Source: Tenacibaculum sp. SG-28 (lineage in GTDB: Bacteria; Bacteroidota; Bacteroidia; Flavobacteriales; Flavobacteriaceae). From it: a DNA stretch of 64,000 bases. A program made the translations under genes and the position numbers. Shown here piece after piece: positions 25,563 to 35,108 of the stretch. Location: the NCBI RefSeq assembly GCF_002954385.1, contig NZ_MQVY01000001.1:995957-1059956 (forward strand), in the 5' to 3' direction. Numbering within the stretch: the stretch's first letter is position 1; every line of letters starts with the position of its first letter. The notes below the pieces were generated by a model. It was not told the DNA's origin, ran no database searches, and saw nothing but the letters and a program-made list of their open reading frames with translations.

Positions 25563-27233
25563 ATGACCACAAAAAAAATGTCTCCTTGGAAACGTTTTAC
25601 AGGATTATTACAACTAGATAGAAGAGATATAAGGCAAATATTTTACTATGCTGTTTTCGCTGGTATTGTTGCTTTGTCGTTACCCTTAGGAATTCAGGCC
25701 ATCATCAATTTATTACAAGGTGCCCAAATTACATCCTCTTGGATAGTTTTGGTAGCACTCGTAACACTTGGTGTAGCATTTCAAGGAGGGCTTCAAATCA
25801 TGCAAATTCGCATTCTTGAAAATATTCAGCAAAAAATATTCATGCGCTCTTCGTTTGAATTTGTTTATCGTTTTCCGAAGATAAAGTACACTGAACTGGT
25901 TAACTATTATCCTCCGGAGCTTGCCAATCGATTTTTCGATACACTTACGGTACAAAAAGGACTCTCTAAGATACTCATTGACTTTCCGGCGGCCGTATTA
26001 CAAATTATATTTGGAATAATTCTGCTTTCTTTTTACCACTCTTTCTTCATCATTTATGGTATTTTACTGTTACTCCTAATATACGTAGTGTTCAAATTCA
26101 CTGCAAAAAAAGGACTGGAAACTAGCTTAAAAGAGTCTAAAAGTAAATACAAAGTTGCGCATTGGATACAAGAAATAGCTCGTTCCTTAGTGAGCTTTAA
26201 ACTTTCTGGGAACACGAGTCTTGCCATGCAAAGGAATGACGAACTAACCACAGAATATCTACAAGCCAGAGAGAGCCACTTTAAAATATTACTTACACAA
26301 TTCATTCAAATGATTGGTTTTAAAGTTCTTGTAACTGCAGGTTTGTTAGTAATAGGTGGTTTATTGGTACTTAACCAACAGATGAATATCGGTCAGTTTG
26401 TAGCTGCGGAAATTATTATTCTATTGGTAATAAGTTCGGTTGAAAAATTAATTTATGTTTTAGAAACCTTTTACGATGTATTAACCTCTTTGGAAAAAAT
26501 AGGACAAGTAGTAGACAAGAAAATTGAGCCTTCTGTTGGTATTGATCCTTTTGAAAATGAGGAGAATTTTAAAATTGAATTAGAAAAGGTTTCTTTTGTT
26601 TCCGTAAGAGATAAAAAAATAATTAATAACATAAACCTTAGCATTAAAGACAAAGAACGAATACTGCTTACTGGAAAATCCGGATCGGGAAAAACTACAC
26701 TCTTAAAACTGATAGCTGGAATACATACGCCAACTGCAGGTTCTATCTACATTAACAATTCTTCGATTAAAGGGATACGTTTAGGAAGCTATCGCAGTAA
26801 AATAGGACAAGTTTTACCCGAGCAACAAACCTTTGAAGGTACTATACTTGAAAACATTACATTTAACAATCCTGAAATTTCACGAAAACGATTAAATGAG
26901 GTCTTAGAAAAATTAGGTCTATTACCTTTTATAAAAGAACAAACTAATGGTTTACAAACCGTTTTAAGTAGCCAAGGGAAAGAACTTTCTTTCAGTATTT
27001 CCAAACGTATTTTACTGGCACGAGCCATAGTACACCAACCAAAGCTATTACTACTAAAAGACCCTTTAGAATATTTTGACCCTGAAGAAGCAAAAGAAAT
27101 CATAAACTACCTGACCAACGATGCGCAAAATTGGTCTATCGTTATTGTTACCAACAACCCTCTTTGGAAAACGAAGTGCTCCAAAACTTTAGTATTAAAC
27201 CAAGGAAATTTAAACATTCAAAATCATGCTTAA
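25563..27233 (+). CDS. ABC exporter half-transporter with degenerate ATPase motifs
   Basis: The 556-aa protein has a six-segment exporter membrane domain (about 20-310) and a C-terminal nucleotide-binding domain. Walker A is intact (GKSGSGKTT, Lys377). The signature LSGGQ is replaced by LSFSI (475-479) in KELSFSISKRILLARAIV. The Walker B region reads LLLLKDPLEYFD, so the usual Asp-Glu pair is Lys499-Asp500. ATP binding is likely, but hydrolysis may be weak or need a partner. No C39 peptidase domain is present. ATG 25563 is chosen because upstream residues are not conserved-looking. The HlyD gene overlaps its end by 8 nt. Confidence 0.85.
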   Translation: MTTKKMSPWKRFTGLLQLDRRDIRQIFYYAVFAGIVALSLPLGIQAIINLLQGAQITSSWIVLVALVTLGVAFQGGLQIMQIRILENIQQKIFMRSSFEFVYRFPKIKYTELVNYYPPELANRFFDTLTVQKGLSKILIDFPAAVLQIIFGIILLSFYHSFFIIYGILLLLLIYVVFKFTAKKGLETSLKESKSKYKVAHWIQEIARSLVSFKLSGNTSLAMQRNDELTTEYLQARESHFKILLTQFIQMIGFKVLVTAGLLVIGGLLVLNQQMNIGQFVAAEIIILLVISSVEKLIYVLETFYDVLTSLEKIGQVVDKKIEPSVGIDPFENEENFKIELEKVSFVSVRDKKIINNINLSIKDKERILLTGKSGSGKTTLLKLIAGIHTPTAGSIYINNSSIKGIRLGSYRSKIGQVLPEQQTFEGTILENITFNNPEISRKRLNEVLEKLGLLPFIKEQTNGLQTVLSSQGKELSFSISKRILLARAIVHQPKLLLLKDPLEYFDPEEAKEIINYLTNDAQNWSIVIVTNNPLWKTKCSKTLVLNQGNLNIQNHA

Positions 27234-28572
27234 CATCTCTAATAATAAGCTTAACGCAAAAGTGAACCTAAAGGAGTTTAAAGCGTTTAAAAAGGTAGAC
27301 AAACAACGTCACTTTAAAATTTTCAATAGGTTTTTAGCAGCCTTTGCATTTGCTATGTTTATCATATTGTTTTTACCCTGGACACAAAATGTTTCTGGTA
27401 AAGGCTATGTAACAACCCTTACTCCAGACCAAAGACCACAAACCATTCAGTCTCCAATTCCCGGGCGCATTGAAAAATGGTACGCAAAAGAAGGTGACTT
27501 TGTACAAAAAGGCGATACGATATTACATATTTCGGAAATTAAAAATGAATACCAAGACCCTGATTTATTATACCGAACCGAACAACAAAAAGAAGCAAAG
27601 AGCAAATCGGTACTATCGTATCAAGAAAAAATTAAAGCCCTGAAAACCCAAGTTTCTGCTTTGCAAAAAGAACGGGAATTAAAAATAGCACAGGCTAAAA
27701 ATAAATTAGAGCAGTCTCGTTTAAAAGTAAAAAGTGACAGTATAGAATTAGAGGCGGCTAAAACGAATAGTACTATCGCTAAAAAGCAGTATGAGCGAAC
27801 CATAACTTTACAGAAAGAAGGTTTAAAAGCCACAAGAGATGTAGAAGAAAAACGTTTAAAACTGCAAGAAACACAAGCAAAATTAATAGCGAAGGAGAAT
27901 GACCTCTTGGTAAGTAAAAATGCAGTTATCAATGCTCAAATTGAGATAAGGAGTATCGAGGCAACCTATCAAGATAAGATTTCAAAATCTAATAGTGATC
28001 GATTTACTGCAGAGTCGAATCGGTTTGAAGCAGAAGTAGAGGTGAGTAAACTAGCCAATAAATCGTCTAATTACGCCATTCGTAATGCAATGTACTACAT
28101 TACCGCACCGCAAGATGGATTTATCAATAAAGCCATTCGAGGTGGATTGGGAGAAACTTTTAAAGAAGGTGAAAAATTAGTAGCCATCATGCCCGCAAAT
28201 TATGATTTAGCAGTAGAAACCTTTGTAGACCCCATGGATCTTCCTTTAATACACCTCGGAGAGAATGTTCGGATACGTTTTGACGGATGGCCAGCTATAT
28301 TTTTTAGTGGATGGCCCAATGCTTCCTATGGAACCTATGGAGGAAAAGTGGTTGCCATAGAGACTTCTATAAGCGCTAATGGAAAATTTAGAATATTAGT
28401 AGCTCCAGACAAAGAAGAAAATCCGTGGCCAGAAAACATGAGAGTTGGTTCTGGTGCTAATAGTATTGCACTGTTAGAAGATGTACCTATTTGGTATGAA
28501 ATATGGCGCCAATTAAATGGTTTCCCTCCAAACTATTATACCCCATCTACTAATATTTCAAAAAACAACTAA
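27226..28572 (+). CDS. HlyD-family membrane fusion protein
   Basis: The 448-aa protein has one inner-membrane segment (about 33-52, FLAAFAFAMFIILFLPW), a lipoyl half motif (IQSPIPGRIEKWYAKEGDFV), a long coiled-coil hairpin rich in Lys, Glu and Gln (about 120-285), and the second half with ITAPQDGFINKAIRGGLGE and a beta-barrel domain. It would connect the ABC protein encoded just upstream (8-nt overlap) to the TolC-type channel encoded 4 nt downstream. Such three-gene sets usually export proteins or peptides, but no cargo is evident apart from the small protein upstream. Confidence 0.88.
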   Translation: MLNISNNKLNAKVNLKEFKAFKKVDKQRHFKIFNRFLAAFAFAMFIILFLPWTQNVSGKGYVTTLTPDQRPQTIQSPIPGRIEKWYAKEGDFVQKGDTILHISEIKNEYQDPDLLYRTEQQKEAKSKSVLSYQEKIKALKTQVSALQKERELKIAQAKNKLEQSRLKVKSDSIELEAAKTNSTIAKKQYERTITLQKEGLKATRDVEEKRLKLQETQAKLIAKENDLLVSKNAVINAQIEIRSIEATYQDKISKSNSDRFTAESNRFEAEVEVSKLANKSSNYAIRNAMYYITAPQDGFINKAIRGGLGETFKEGEKLVAIMPANYDLAVETFVDPMDLPLIHLGENVRIRFDGWPAIFFSGWPNASYGTYGGKVVAIETSISANGKFRILVAPDKEENPWPENMRVGSGANSIALLEDVPIWYEIWRQLNGFPPNYYTPSTNISKNN

Positions 28573-28576
28573 GTTT

Positions 28577-30015
28577 ATGATGCGAAGTACTTATTGGATC
28601 GTATTCGTTTTACTATGGAATTCCCTAGGTTTTGTGGCGCAAAATGACAGCATACCACAAACTGATTTTTTATCGTATGAAGAGTACATAGGTTATGTTA
28701 AAAAATACCACCCTACAATTAAACAAGCCAATTTAAAATTAAACATTGGAGAAGCTGCTCTTTTACGTGCAAGGGGTGGTTTTGACCCAAAAATTGATGT
28801 AGATTTCGATCGAAAAAGTTTGCAAATACAGAATATTTTAACAAACTAAATACAACCTTTAAAATACCCACTTGGTATGGCGTGGAGTTTAAGGCAAATT
28901 TTGAAGAAAATTCAGGGAATTATTTAAACCCAGAAGCAACACTACCCGATGGCGGTTTATACAGTGCAGGCGTCTCGGTTTCATTAGCACAAGGCTTTTT
29001 GATAAACGAACGAATGGCAGCTGTTAAAAAAGCTAAAATCTTCATGCAACAGACCAAAGCAGAACGAGAATTGGCGGTAAATACCCTACTCGTTAAGGCA
29101 AGTGAGGCCTATTTTATGTGGCTCGAAGCATACCAAGAACAAAAAATTTACCATCGTTTTTTAAAAAATGCTGCGATTCGATTGGAAGGCATCAAGCGCA
29201 ACGTTGTTGTTGGTGAAAAAGCACCTATCGATTCGGTAGAAGCCAAAATTGCCATGCAAAGTAGACGACTTAACGCAGAGCAAGCAAAGCTAAAAACACG
29301 AAAAGCAATGTTGTATGCTAGTAATTATTTATGGATGGCCAACATTCCTCTTCAAATACAAGAAAATATTACTCCTGTAATACCGGAAGCTAATACCATT
29401 GCAACTTCACTTTCTTTTAAAACGATGGAAGAATTAGAGTTTGCAATGGCGAACCATCCTAAAATTCGTAATTTAGAATCTAAAATCGCTGCCTTAGAGG
29501 TAGATAATGCTTTAAAGAAAAATAAACTGTTGCCTAAAGTAGATTTGCAATATAACTTTTTAGCCAGTGATGTAAATGCATTTAGCAACTTTAATACAGC
29601 AAACTACAAAGCTTTTGTAAACCTTAGTTTTCCTTTATTTTTAAGAAAAGAACGAGGCGATTTAAAACTAAATAAATACAAGTTACAAGAAATAAAATTC
29701 GAACGTACGACAACCGCATTAGCTATTAATAATAAAATTGAAGCGATACAAACAGAAATTTCTTCTCTGGAAGAACAAACCTCTTTAATTGAAGCAATGG
29801 TCGTTAACTATACACTATTATTAGCTGCAGAGGAACGTAAGTTTACTTTAGGGGATAGTTCTTTATTTGTAATTAACGCTAGGGAACAAAAATTAATCGC
29901 TGCTGCGTTAAAAGCAAACACCATTACTGTAAAAACCTTGCTCGCGAATGTATCTTTATTTGAAGCCTATGGAAAAGCAAACCTAAACGATACTAACTAC
30001 AATAGTACCTATTAA
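28577..30015 (+). CDS. TolC-family outer-membrane channel, frame broken by a missing A
   Basis: The first frame gives a signal peptide (YWIVFVLLWNSLGFVAQ) and the TolC start (YVKKYHPTIKQANLKLNIGE), then stops at 28849. The second frame resumes at FANTEYFNKLNTTFKIPTWY and continues to 30015. Adding one A to the run 28813-28817 restores a protein of about 480 aa. It completes the ABC-HlyD-TolC set and is unlike the channel of the leftward operon. I consider the break a sequence error. Confidence 0.82.
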
Positions 30016-30141
30016 ATAAAGGTTTAACATTCGATATCTAGAAATATGAAAGTAATTTTTAATTCATTTTTTTCGTATTTTAGGTAAATAGCTATTTATA
30101 ATTGCCAAAAAATTTGTTCCCTTTAATTAAATCGAATCAGT

Positions 30142-30882
30142 ATGAGATATAGCAACACTTATTTAATTTTCATTTTATTGCTATGTGCACTAAGTGCATG
30201 CAACAATGACGAAGACATAACTGTAAAACCACTGAGTACTTCAATCAATAAAATTCTTCCTTTAGGAGCTTCTAGAGTAGAAGGCGCAAGACCTGCCTAT
30301 GAAAGTTTTCGATATGAACTCTGGAGAGATTTAAAAGAAAATGAATTTACCTTTGACTTTATTGGAACACAAACTGACGATGGAACCTACCCCCTATTTA
30401 ACAATGAGACTTTTGACACCGATCATGAAGGAAGAGGCGGCTGGACCTCTGGGCAAATTTTAGATGGATTGCGCAATTGGCTTACCGAAACCGGAGCTCC
30501 TGATATCGTTTTATTTAGCTCTCCAGGAGGAAATGATGGTCTCAACAATTTATCCTTTACAAAAGCAGTAGAAAACATAAATAGTTGTATCGACATACTG
30601 CAAGAAGCTAATCCTAATGTAACCATACTCATTGAGCAAATGGCACCTGGTAGAACGGATATTATGACTGTGGAACTAACTAATTATTTTAACCAAATGC
30701 AGCAAGAAGTGACCACTATTGCAACCACCCAAAGTACAGCTACTTCTCGTGTAATTACTGTAGATATGTATTCGGGATTTACGGATAGTTTATTAGCAGA
30801 TGATGTACATTATAACCAGGCAGGCGCTGCCTTTATCGCTGAGCGCTACTACGAGGCATTACAGACCGTACTAGTGCGGTAA
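30142..30882 (+). CDS. SGNH/GDSL-type hydrolase lipoprotein
   Basis: The 246-aa protein has a lipoprotein signal (LLLCALSAC, lipid Cys20), so it is envelope-anchored. It has the SGNH blocks in order: ILPLGASRVEG (Ser44, with Ala where GDS has Asp), GRGGWTSGQI (Gly block), SSPGGNDGL (Asn block) and DDVHYNQAGAAF (catalytic Asp and His). Family members are esterases or acetyl-esterases acting on lipids or glycans; the substrate here is unknown. It follows the second exporter by 126 nt on the same strand, but nothing shows co-function. Confidence 0.82.
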   Translation: MRYSNTYLIFILLLCALSACNNDEDITVKPLSTSINKILPLGASRVEGARPAYESFRYELWRDLKENEFTFDFIGTQTDDGTYPLFNNETFDTDHEGRGGWTSGQILDGLRNWLTETGAPDIVLFSSPGGNDGLNNLSFTKAVENINSCIDILQEANPNVTILIEQMAPGRTDIMTVELTNYFNQMQQEVTTIATTQSTATSRVITVDMYSGFTDSLLADDVHYNQAGAAFIAERYYEALQTVLVR

Positions 30883-31096
30883 AACATTAATGCATGGTCA
30901 TTTATAAAGTGTCATTGACCAGTAAACAGCTAATAATGACTATATAAATCCTACTGTTTGTTTTTTTACTTACACGGGTATCTGTATTCACAAAAGTAAT
31001 ATAGCTATTAGTAAAACTATTACTAGCTTTAAACCCATTAAACCTTTTTCTTGGTTATAAAAACGGTTGGATCAATAGGTAATATTGTGGTATCCA
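30883..31096. other. Gap without a recognisable gene
   Basis: I see no coding sequence here. A weak stem AAACAG...CTGTTT followed by a T run (about 30924-30968) may terminate the SGNH gene. Confidence 0.4.
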
Positions 31097-31166
31097 TTTG
31101 TGTAGCTTATAGATTTCTTTATATTTGAAGATATAAGATAGGAGGCATAGAAGTATAGTATCTTAT
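31097..31166 (+). promoter_or_regulatory. Promoter and 5' UTR hairpin of the gene at 31221
   Basis: TTTG (31097-31100), a 19-nt spacer and TATATTTG (31120-31127) match the consensus. The leader contains ATAAGATA (31133-31140) pairing with TATCTTAT (31159-31166) around a loop with GGAGG. Its role is unknown. Confidence 0.55.
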
Positions 31167-31220
31167 TTCTTTATGTAACCTAAACATAACTTCCAAAATT
31201 CTCGGAAAAAATAATAGTAA

Positions 31221-31823
31221 ATGAAAAAAGTAATTCTTAAAAATGGTACCCAGGTTCTACTGATTGTTTTTAGTGTGGTTCTTGGTCTTTTCTTGAATGA
31301 AAAAATGGAGGAAAGAAAAAATGAAAAAGAGGCAACAGAATTGTTAAAAAAGATAAAAGTAGAGTTGCGAACTAATACCAGCATTTTAAACGAATGGATG
31401 CCGTATCACAGAGAGATTGTAAGCCGTTTGGATAGCCTTAGTGCTAACGATAAATTTATAGAAAAGTTTTATAAAGATAAGAACACGATTTATTCATTGT
31501 TTTACAAGAAGTCTTTACTTGGAGAAACTCCTGGTAGTGATGCTTGGGATATTGCCAAAGCGCACCCGTTAATCGTTAATTTAGAGTACGATATACTTTT
31601 TAGCTTGTCGAGAATTTATAAACAACAAGCCGCCACTTTTGAACCACTTTTCAAGTTAGAAGAACTACTCTTTTCTCCTACTTTTAATACCAAAGAAAAC
31701 GCGAAAACAAATTTACTAATATTTAAAGAACTCTTACACGAACTATCTATGCGTGAGTTGCAATTAACCAACCTCTACCAAGAGGCGGAAAAAACCATAC
31801 ATTTTATGCCTTCGGAAAATTAA
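31221..31823 (+). CDS. Membrane-anchored protein of unknown function
   Basis: The 200-aa protein has one N-terminal membrane segment (VLLIVFSVVLGLFLNEKMEE), followed directly by a basic/acidic helix (ERKNEKEATELLKKIKVELRTN) and a helical C-terminal domain. The order of a hydrophobic segment ending FLNE, then ER-rich residues and LLxxIxxEL, is reminiscent of the flavobacterial DUF6090-type proteins, but I am not certain of that assignment. It has its own promoter about 95 nt upstream. Confidence 0.65.
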   Translation: MKKVILKNGTQVLLIVFSVVLGLFLNEKMEERKNEKEATELLKKIKVELRTNTSILNEWMPYHREIVSRLDSLSANDKFIEKFYKDKNTIYSLFYKKSLLGETPGSDAWDIAKAHPLIVNLEYDILFSLSRIYKQQAATFEPLFKLEELLFSPTFNTKENAKTNLLIFKELLHELSMRELQLTNLYQEAEKTIHFMPSEN

Positions 31824-31931
31824 TAAATGAAGGCTGGTAATAGTCGTGACTAAGCAAACAAATTAAGATTTTAAAAGTTTTCATGTAAAAAGTTTAAAAT
31901 ATACCTACAGCAAAAAACCGCTACTAAAATT

Positions 31932-32628
31932 ATGAATACACAAGCAACTCAAATAACTAAAGCAAAGCCAGAACAAAAACTTTGGATAGAATAGACCGCA
32001 ATTATATTTGGAGTGAAATCGAGAGTGTTTTAAATCTCGACAAAGGATTGTTTTATACGATTAAAGAACTGTTCTTACGACCAGGAGCAACAGTTACAAC
32101 GTTTTTGTTGTACGATAGAAAAAGACTAGTTAAGCCATTATTGTTCGTGATTTTTAGCTCCATTTTTTTTGTAATCATGCAACAAATATTTGATTTTAAA
32201 ACAGGTACTCCCCCAGAGGATTTACCTTAGAGGGAATTCGAAAAGCATTTGCGTGGGTTGGAGAAAATTTTGGGTTTGTAAATATTATATTGGGTTTTTT
32301 TATTGGATTTTTGGTTAAATTATTCTTTCTAAAATCAAAATACAATATTTATGAAACACTTATTTTGGTGTTTTTTACCGTCGGAATAGGTAATTTAATT
32401 TTTGTTGCCTTTGGTGTTTTCGAAACGATTACCTCTTTAGAAATTGGAAATATAGCGTATCTTTTTGCTATGCTATACTCTGCATGGGCTATTGGTAACT
32501 TTTTTGATAAATTTAAAGCTTGGAGTTATATCAAAGGATTTCTTGCTTATTTTCTCGGTACTTCGATAGGTTCTTTTCTTATTGTCATCATTGGTGTACT
32601 AGTAGAAATCATTAACCGAAAGATGTAA
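31932..32628 (+). CDS. DUF3667-like membrane protein, two missing bases
   Basis: Three frames must be joined. ATG 31932 begins MNTQATQITKAKPEQ, then the frame shifts at the A run 31975-31979 to TLDRIDRNYIWSEIESVLNL. It shifts again at 32227-32228 (one T missing) to LEGIRKAFAWVGENFGFVNI and ends at 32628. The joined product of about 232 aa has the DUF3667 pattern DKGLFYTIKELFLRPGATV followed by a LVKPLLF membrane segment, then four or five membrane segments. The N-terminal zinc ribbon of many family members is absent. Its function is unknown. Confidence 0.7.
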
Positions 32629-32703
32629 TATTCAGTGTTGAGAATCCTTTTGTTTTGGAAAAGCGCATTACTTTTGGCAGCATCAAAACCATATCTGTTC
32701 AAC

Positions 32704-32736
32704 AAAAAGAAATACAATCTTATTCCTGTATTTCTT
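32704..32736 (-). terminator. Terminator of mnmE
   Basis: On the minus strand AAGAAATAC (complement of 32728-32736) pairs with GTATTTCTT (complement of 32707-32715), followed by a short T run. It lies about 20 nt after the mnmE stop. Confidence 0.6.
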
Positions 32737-32755
32737 AAATAATTTGATTTCAAAA

Positions 32756-34150
32756 TTATTTACCAATACAGAAATTACCAAAAATATGGCCTAGAATGTC
32801 TTTATCTACATCGTATTCTCCGGTTATATTACCTAAATGTCGTAAACATTCACGGATGTCTATGGCAAATAAATCGGAAGAAATATCTAGTGCAATTCCA
32901 TTTTTAACCGACTCGATACTCTCTAAAGCCTGAGTTAAAGCTTCAAAATGTCGGGAATTGGTAACGATAGTTTCATTATTACTCAAAGCACCGGTATTTA
33001 CGAGAGCCATCAATTCTTCCTTTAAGGCATCTATACCTATTTTCTGTTTGGCAGAGAGTAAAATTAGGTCGCTCACTTTAGAAGTGAGTTCGGCTAGTTT
33101 TTCTTTTGAAATTTTGTCGATTTTATTTGCTATGGTCAAGACTCTTTTATGCGGAAAACGATTGGAAATAACATTAATTTCCGAAAGAAAAGCCTCCGGG
33201 TCTTGGGCAAACTTTTCTGCATTGATTAAAAAGATTATTAATTGGGCATTTTCTGCCTTTTCATAGGCCTTTTTTATTCCAATATTTTCGACAACATCTT
33301 TTGTCTTTCGAATTCCTGCCGTATCGATAAAACGAAATGCAACCCCCTCCATAATAACCTCATCTTCAATAGCATCTCGAGTAGTTCCTGCGATATCAGA
33401 AACAATCGCTTTCTCTTCATTTAACAAGGCGTTAAGCAAGGTAGATTTTCCTACATTAGGCTCTCCTATAATAGCGACAGGTATTCCGTTTTTCATCGCA
33501 TTACCAAACGCAAAAGAATCAATTAAACGTTTTAACACCGAAGAAATAGTCGCTACCAACTGTTTGAATTTTGTGCGATCTGCAAACTCCACATCCTCAC
33601 CAGAAAAATCTAACTCTAGTTCGATTAAAGCGGCAAAGTCTAACAACTGCGCTCGTAATTCTTGTAGTTCATTGGTAATGCCACCTCGCATTTGTTGAAT
33701 GGCTACTTGGTGGGATGCCGCAGAATTGGAAGCAATGACATCGGCAACCGCCTCAGCCTGGCTCAAATCCATTTTTCCATTTAAAAAAGCACGCATGGTA
33801 AACTCTCCGTTGTCTGCCATTCTACAACCATTACTCAAAAAAAGCTGTAAAATTTCTTGTTGAATAAAACTAGAGCCATGACACGAAATTTCCACCACAT
33901 TCTCCCCGGTGTAGGAGTTTGGATTTTTAAATATAGAAACCAAAACTTGATCGATAATCACATTATCTCGAACAATATGCCCTAAATGTAAGGTATGTGA
34001 TTTTTGTTGTGCTAATAGTTTACCTTTTTTAACAGGGCTAAAAAAAGCGGCTACAATTTCTATAGATTTTTCTCCAGAAAGACGAATGATCGATATAGCA
34101 CCTACCCCTGCAGGAGTTGCTAAAGCTATAATGGTGTCGTTTTGTATCAT
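32756..34150 (-). CDS. mnmE: tRNA uridine-5-carboxymethylaminomethyl(34) synthesis GTPase MnmE
   Basis: MnmE works with MnmG to modify the wobble uridine U34 of tRNAs. The 464-aa protein has the N-terminal folate-binding domain (TIIALATPAGVGAISIIRLSG), a helical domain, an inserted GTPase domain with G1 GEPNVGKS (229-236), G3 DTAGI (276-280) and G4 NKID, and the catalytic C-terminal CIGK with Cys461. Length and motifs are complete. Its -7 box lies 5 nt before the ATG. Confidence 0.96.
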   Translation of the reverse strand: MIQNDTIIALATPAGVGAISIIRLSGEKSIEIVAAFFSPVKKGKLLAQQKSHTLHLGHIVRDNVIIDQVLVSIFKNPNSYTGENVVEISCHGSSFIQQEILQLFLSNGCRMADNGEFTMRAFLNGKMDLSQAEAVADVIASNSAASHQVAIQQMRGGITNELQELRAQLLDFAALIELELDFSGEDVEFADRTKFKQLVATISSVLKRLIDSFAFGNAMKNGIPVAIIGEPNVGKSTLLNALLNEEKAIVSDIAGTTRDAIEDEVIMEGVAFRFIDTAGIRKTKDVVENIGIKKAYEKAENAQLIIFLINAEKFAQDPEAFLSEINVISNRFPHKRVLTIANKIDKISKEKLAELTSKVSDLILLSAKQKIGIDALKEELMALVNTGALSNNETIVTNSRHFEALTQALESIESVKNGIALDISSDLFAIDIRECLRHLGNITGEYDVDKDILGHIFGNFCIGK

Positions 34151-34154
34151 ACTA

Positions 34155-34162
34155 CAAATATA
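34155..34162 (-). promoter_or_regulatory. -7 box of mnmE, leaderless arrangement
   Basis: TATATTTG on the minus strand ends 5 nt before the ATG at 34150, so the transcript should start at the start codon. No clear -33 match is seen. Confidence 0.5.
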
Positions 34163-34214
34163 CAGACTAAAAAAAGAGTATTAAAACCTACATTGTGTAA
34201 CAAATAAGGTCGAA

Positions 34215-34580
34215 TTGCGTCCCATAACTAAACTGTTAAAAATTTATGCAAAAAACACACAATTATTAGTCATAACACATTTGAGTCAACTTTTAGACCT
34301 CGTAACAGGAATTGGTGGTTTTATCGTTCCTATAATCTTATGGGCACTTAAAAAAGATGAAATATTAGGAATGGATGCACATGGAAGAGCCATAATTAAC
34401 TTTAGAATTAGCATGTTTATATACTTCCTAATTTGTATTCCGCTAATTTTATTTTTCGGGCTTGGATTTCTTGGCTTTGTAGTGCTTGGTGCGTTCTATC
34501 TCATTTTTCCAATTGTAAATGCGATAAAGGCAAATAATGAAGAGCCTCCTTACTATCCTTTCAGCATAAAATTTCTATAG
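34215..34580 (+). CDS. DUF4870-type small membrane protein
   Basis: This protein has the DUF4870 pattern: THLSQLLDLVTGIGGFIVPI, LWALKKDE, DAHGRAIINFRISM and two further membrane segments. The function of the family is unknown. The open frame can start with TTG 34215, but the homologous part begins at NTQLLVITHLSQ. ATG 34246 would read straight into it if one A is missing from the run 34250-34255, giving MQKNTQLLVITHL. I think that is the true start. Confidence 0.72.
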   Translation: MRPITKLLKIYAKNTQLLVITHLSQLLDLVTGIGGFIVPIILWALKKDEILGMDAHGRAIINFRISMFIYFLICIPLILFFGLGFLGFVVLGAFYLIFPIVNAIKANNEEPPYYPFSIKFL

Positions 34581-34631
34581 GGTGAGGCTTAAAATACAAA
34601 TACAAATTACAAAAGTTCTTATTTTTGAGTT

Positions 34632-35072
34632 TTAGCTTATAGCTTGTTTTAGGTAATCTTCGTATTCGTGGTAAAAAAGCTCAAATTGCGACATGGTATC
34701 TACAAAAAATGCAAAACATTCTCTCCAAGTATTTTTATTGTGAATGCTAAATTTATGCGGAAAGGGAACATAAACACGATGAATAATTTTACGATTTTCC
34801 AATTCAAAATTATCGTCTAGTAGTACCTCTGGAAGATACTCCGATTCTAAAATACTTCGCAAAGACAATAACTGTTCAAAAAGTAATGCGTTAACTATTT
34901 CATCTGGGTTTTCGAAATCTAAGCATACGGAAGCATTTTTTCTATCGGCTTGAAACTTAAACGCTACCCCTTTAATTTTGGTGTGGTACAATAGCCATTT
35001 TCTGGGGAATGACTTTCCGAAACTTGTCCAGAATTCCTTACGCAAACGTGCCGATTCTTCCTTACTAAACAC
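34632..35072 (-). CDS. DUF4268 domain-containing protein
   Basis: The 146-aa cytosolic protein matches DUF4268 as seen in Flavobacteriia: FSKEESARLRKEFWTSFGKS, KGVAFKFQADRKNASVCLDF, and a C-terminal WRECFAFFVDTMSQFELFYH. The start codon is GTG 35072. The family's function is unproven. It lies 36 nt downstream of miaE on the same strand and is probably co-transcribed with it. Confidence 0.8.
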   Translation of the reverse strand: MFSKEESARLRKEFWTSFGKSFPRKWLLYHTKIKGVAFKFQADRKNASVCLDFENPDEIVNALLFEQLLSLRSILESEYLPEVLLDDNFELENRKIIHRVYVPFPHKFSIHNKNTWRECFAFFVDTMSQFELFYHEYEDYLKQAIS

Positions 35073-35108
35073 TTTTAACAGAGTTTATTAGTTCTACATT
35101 AAGCATAA

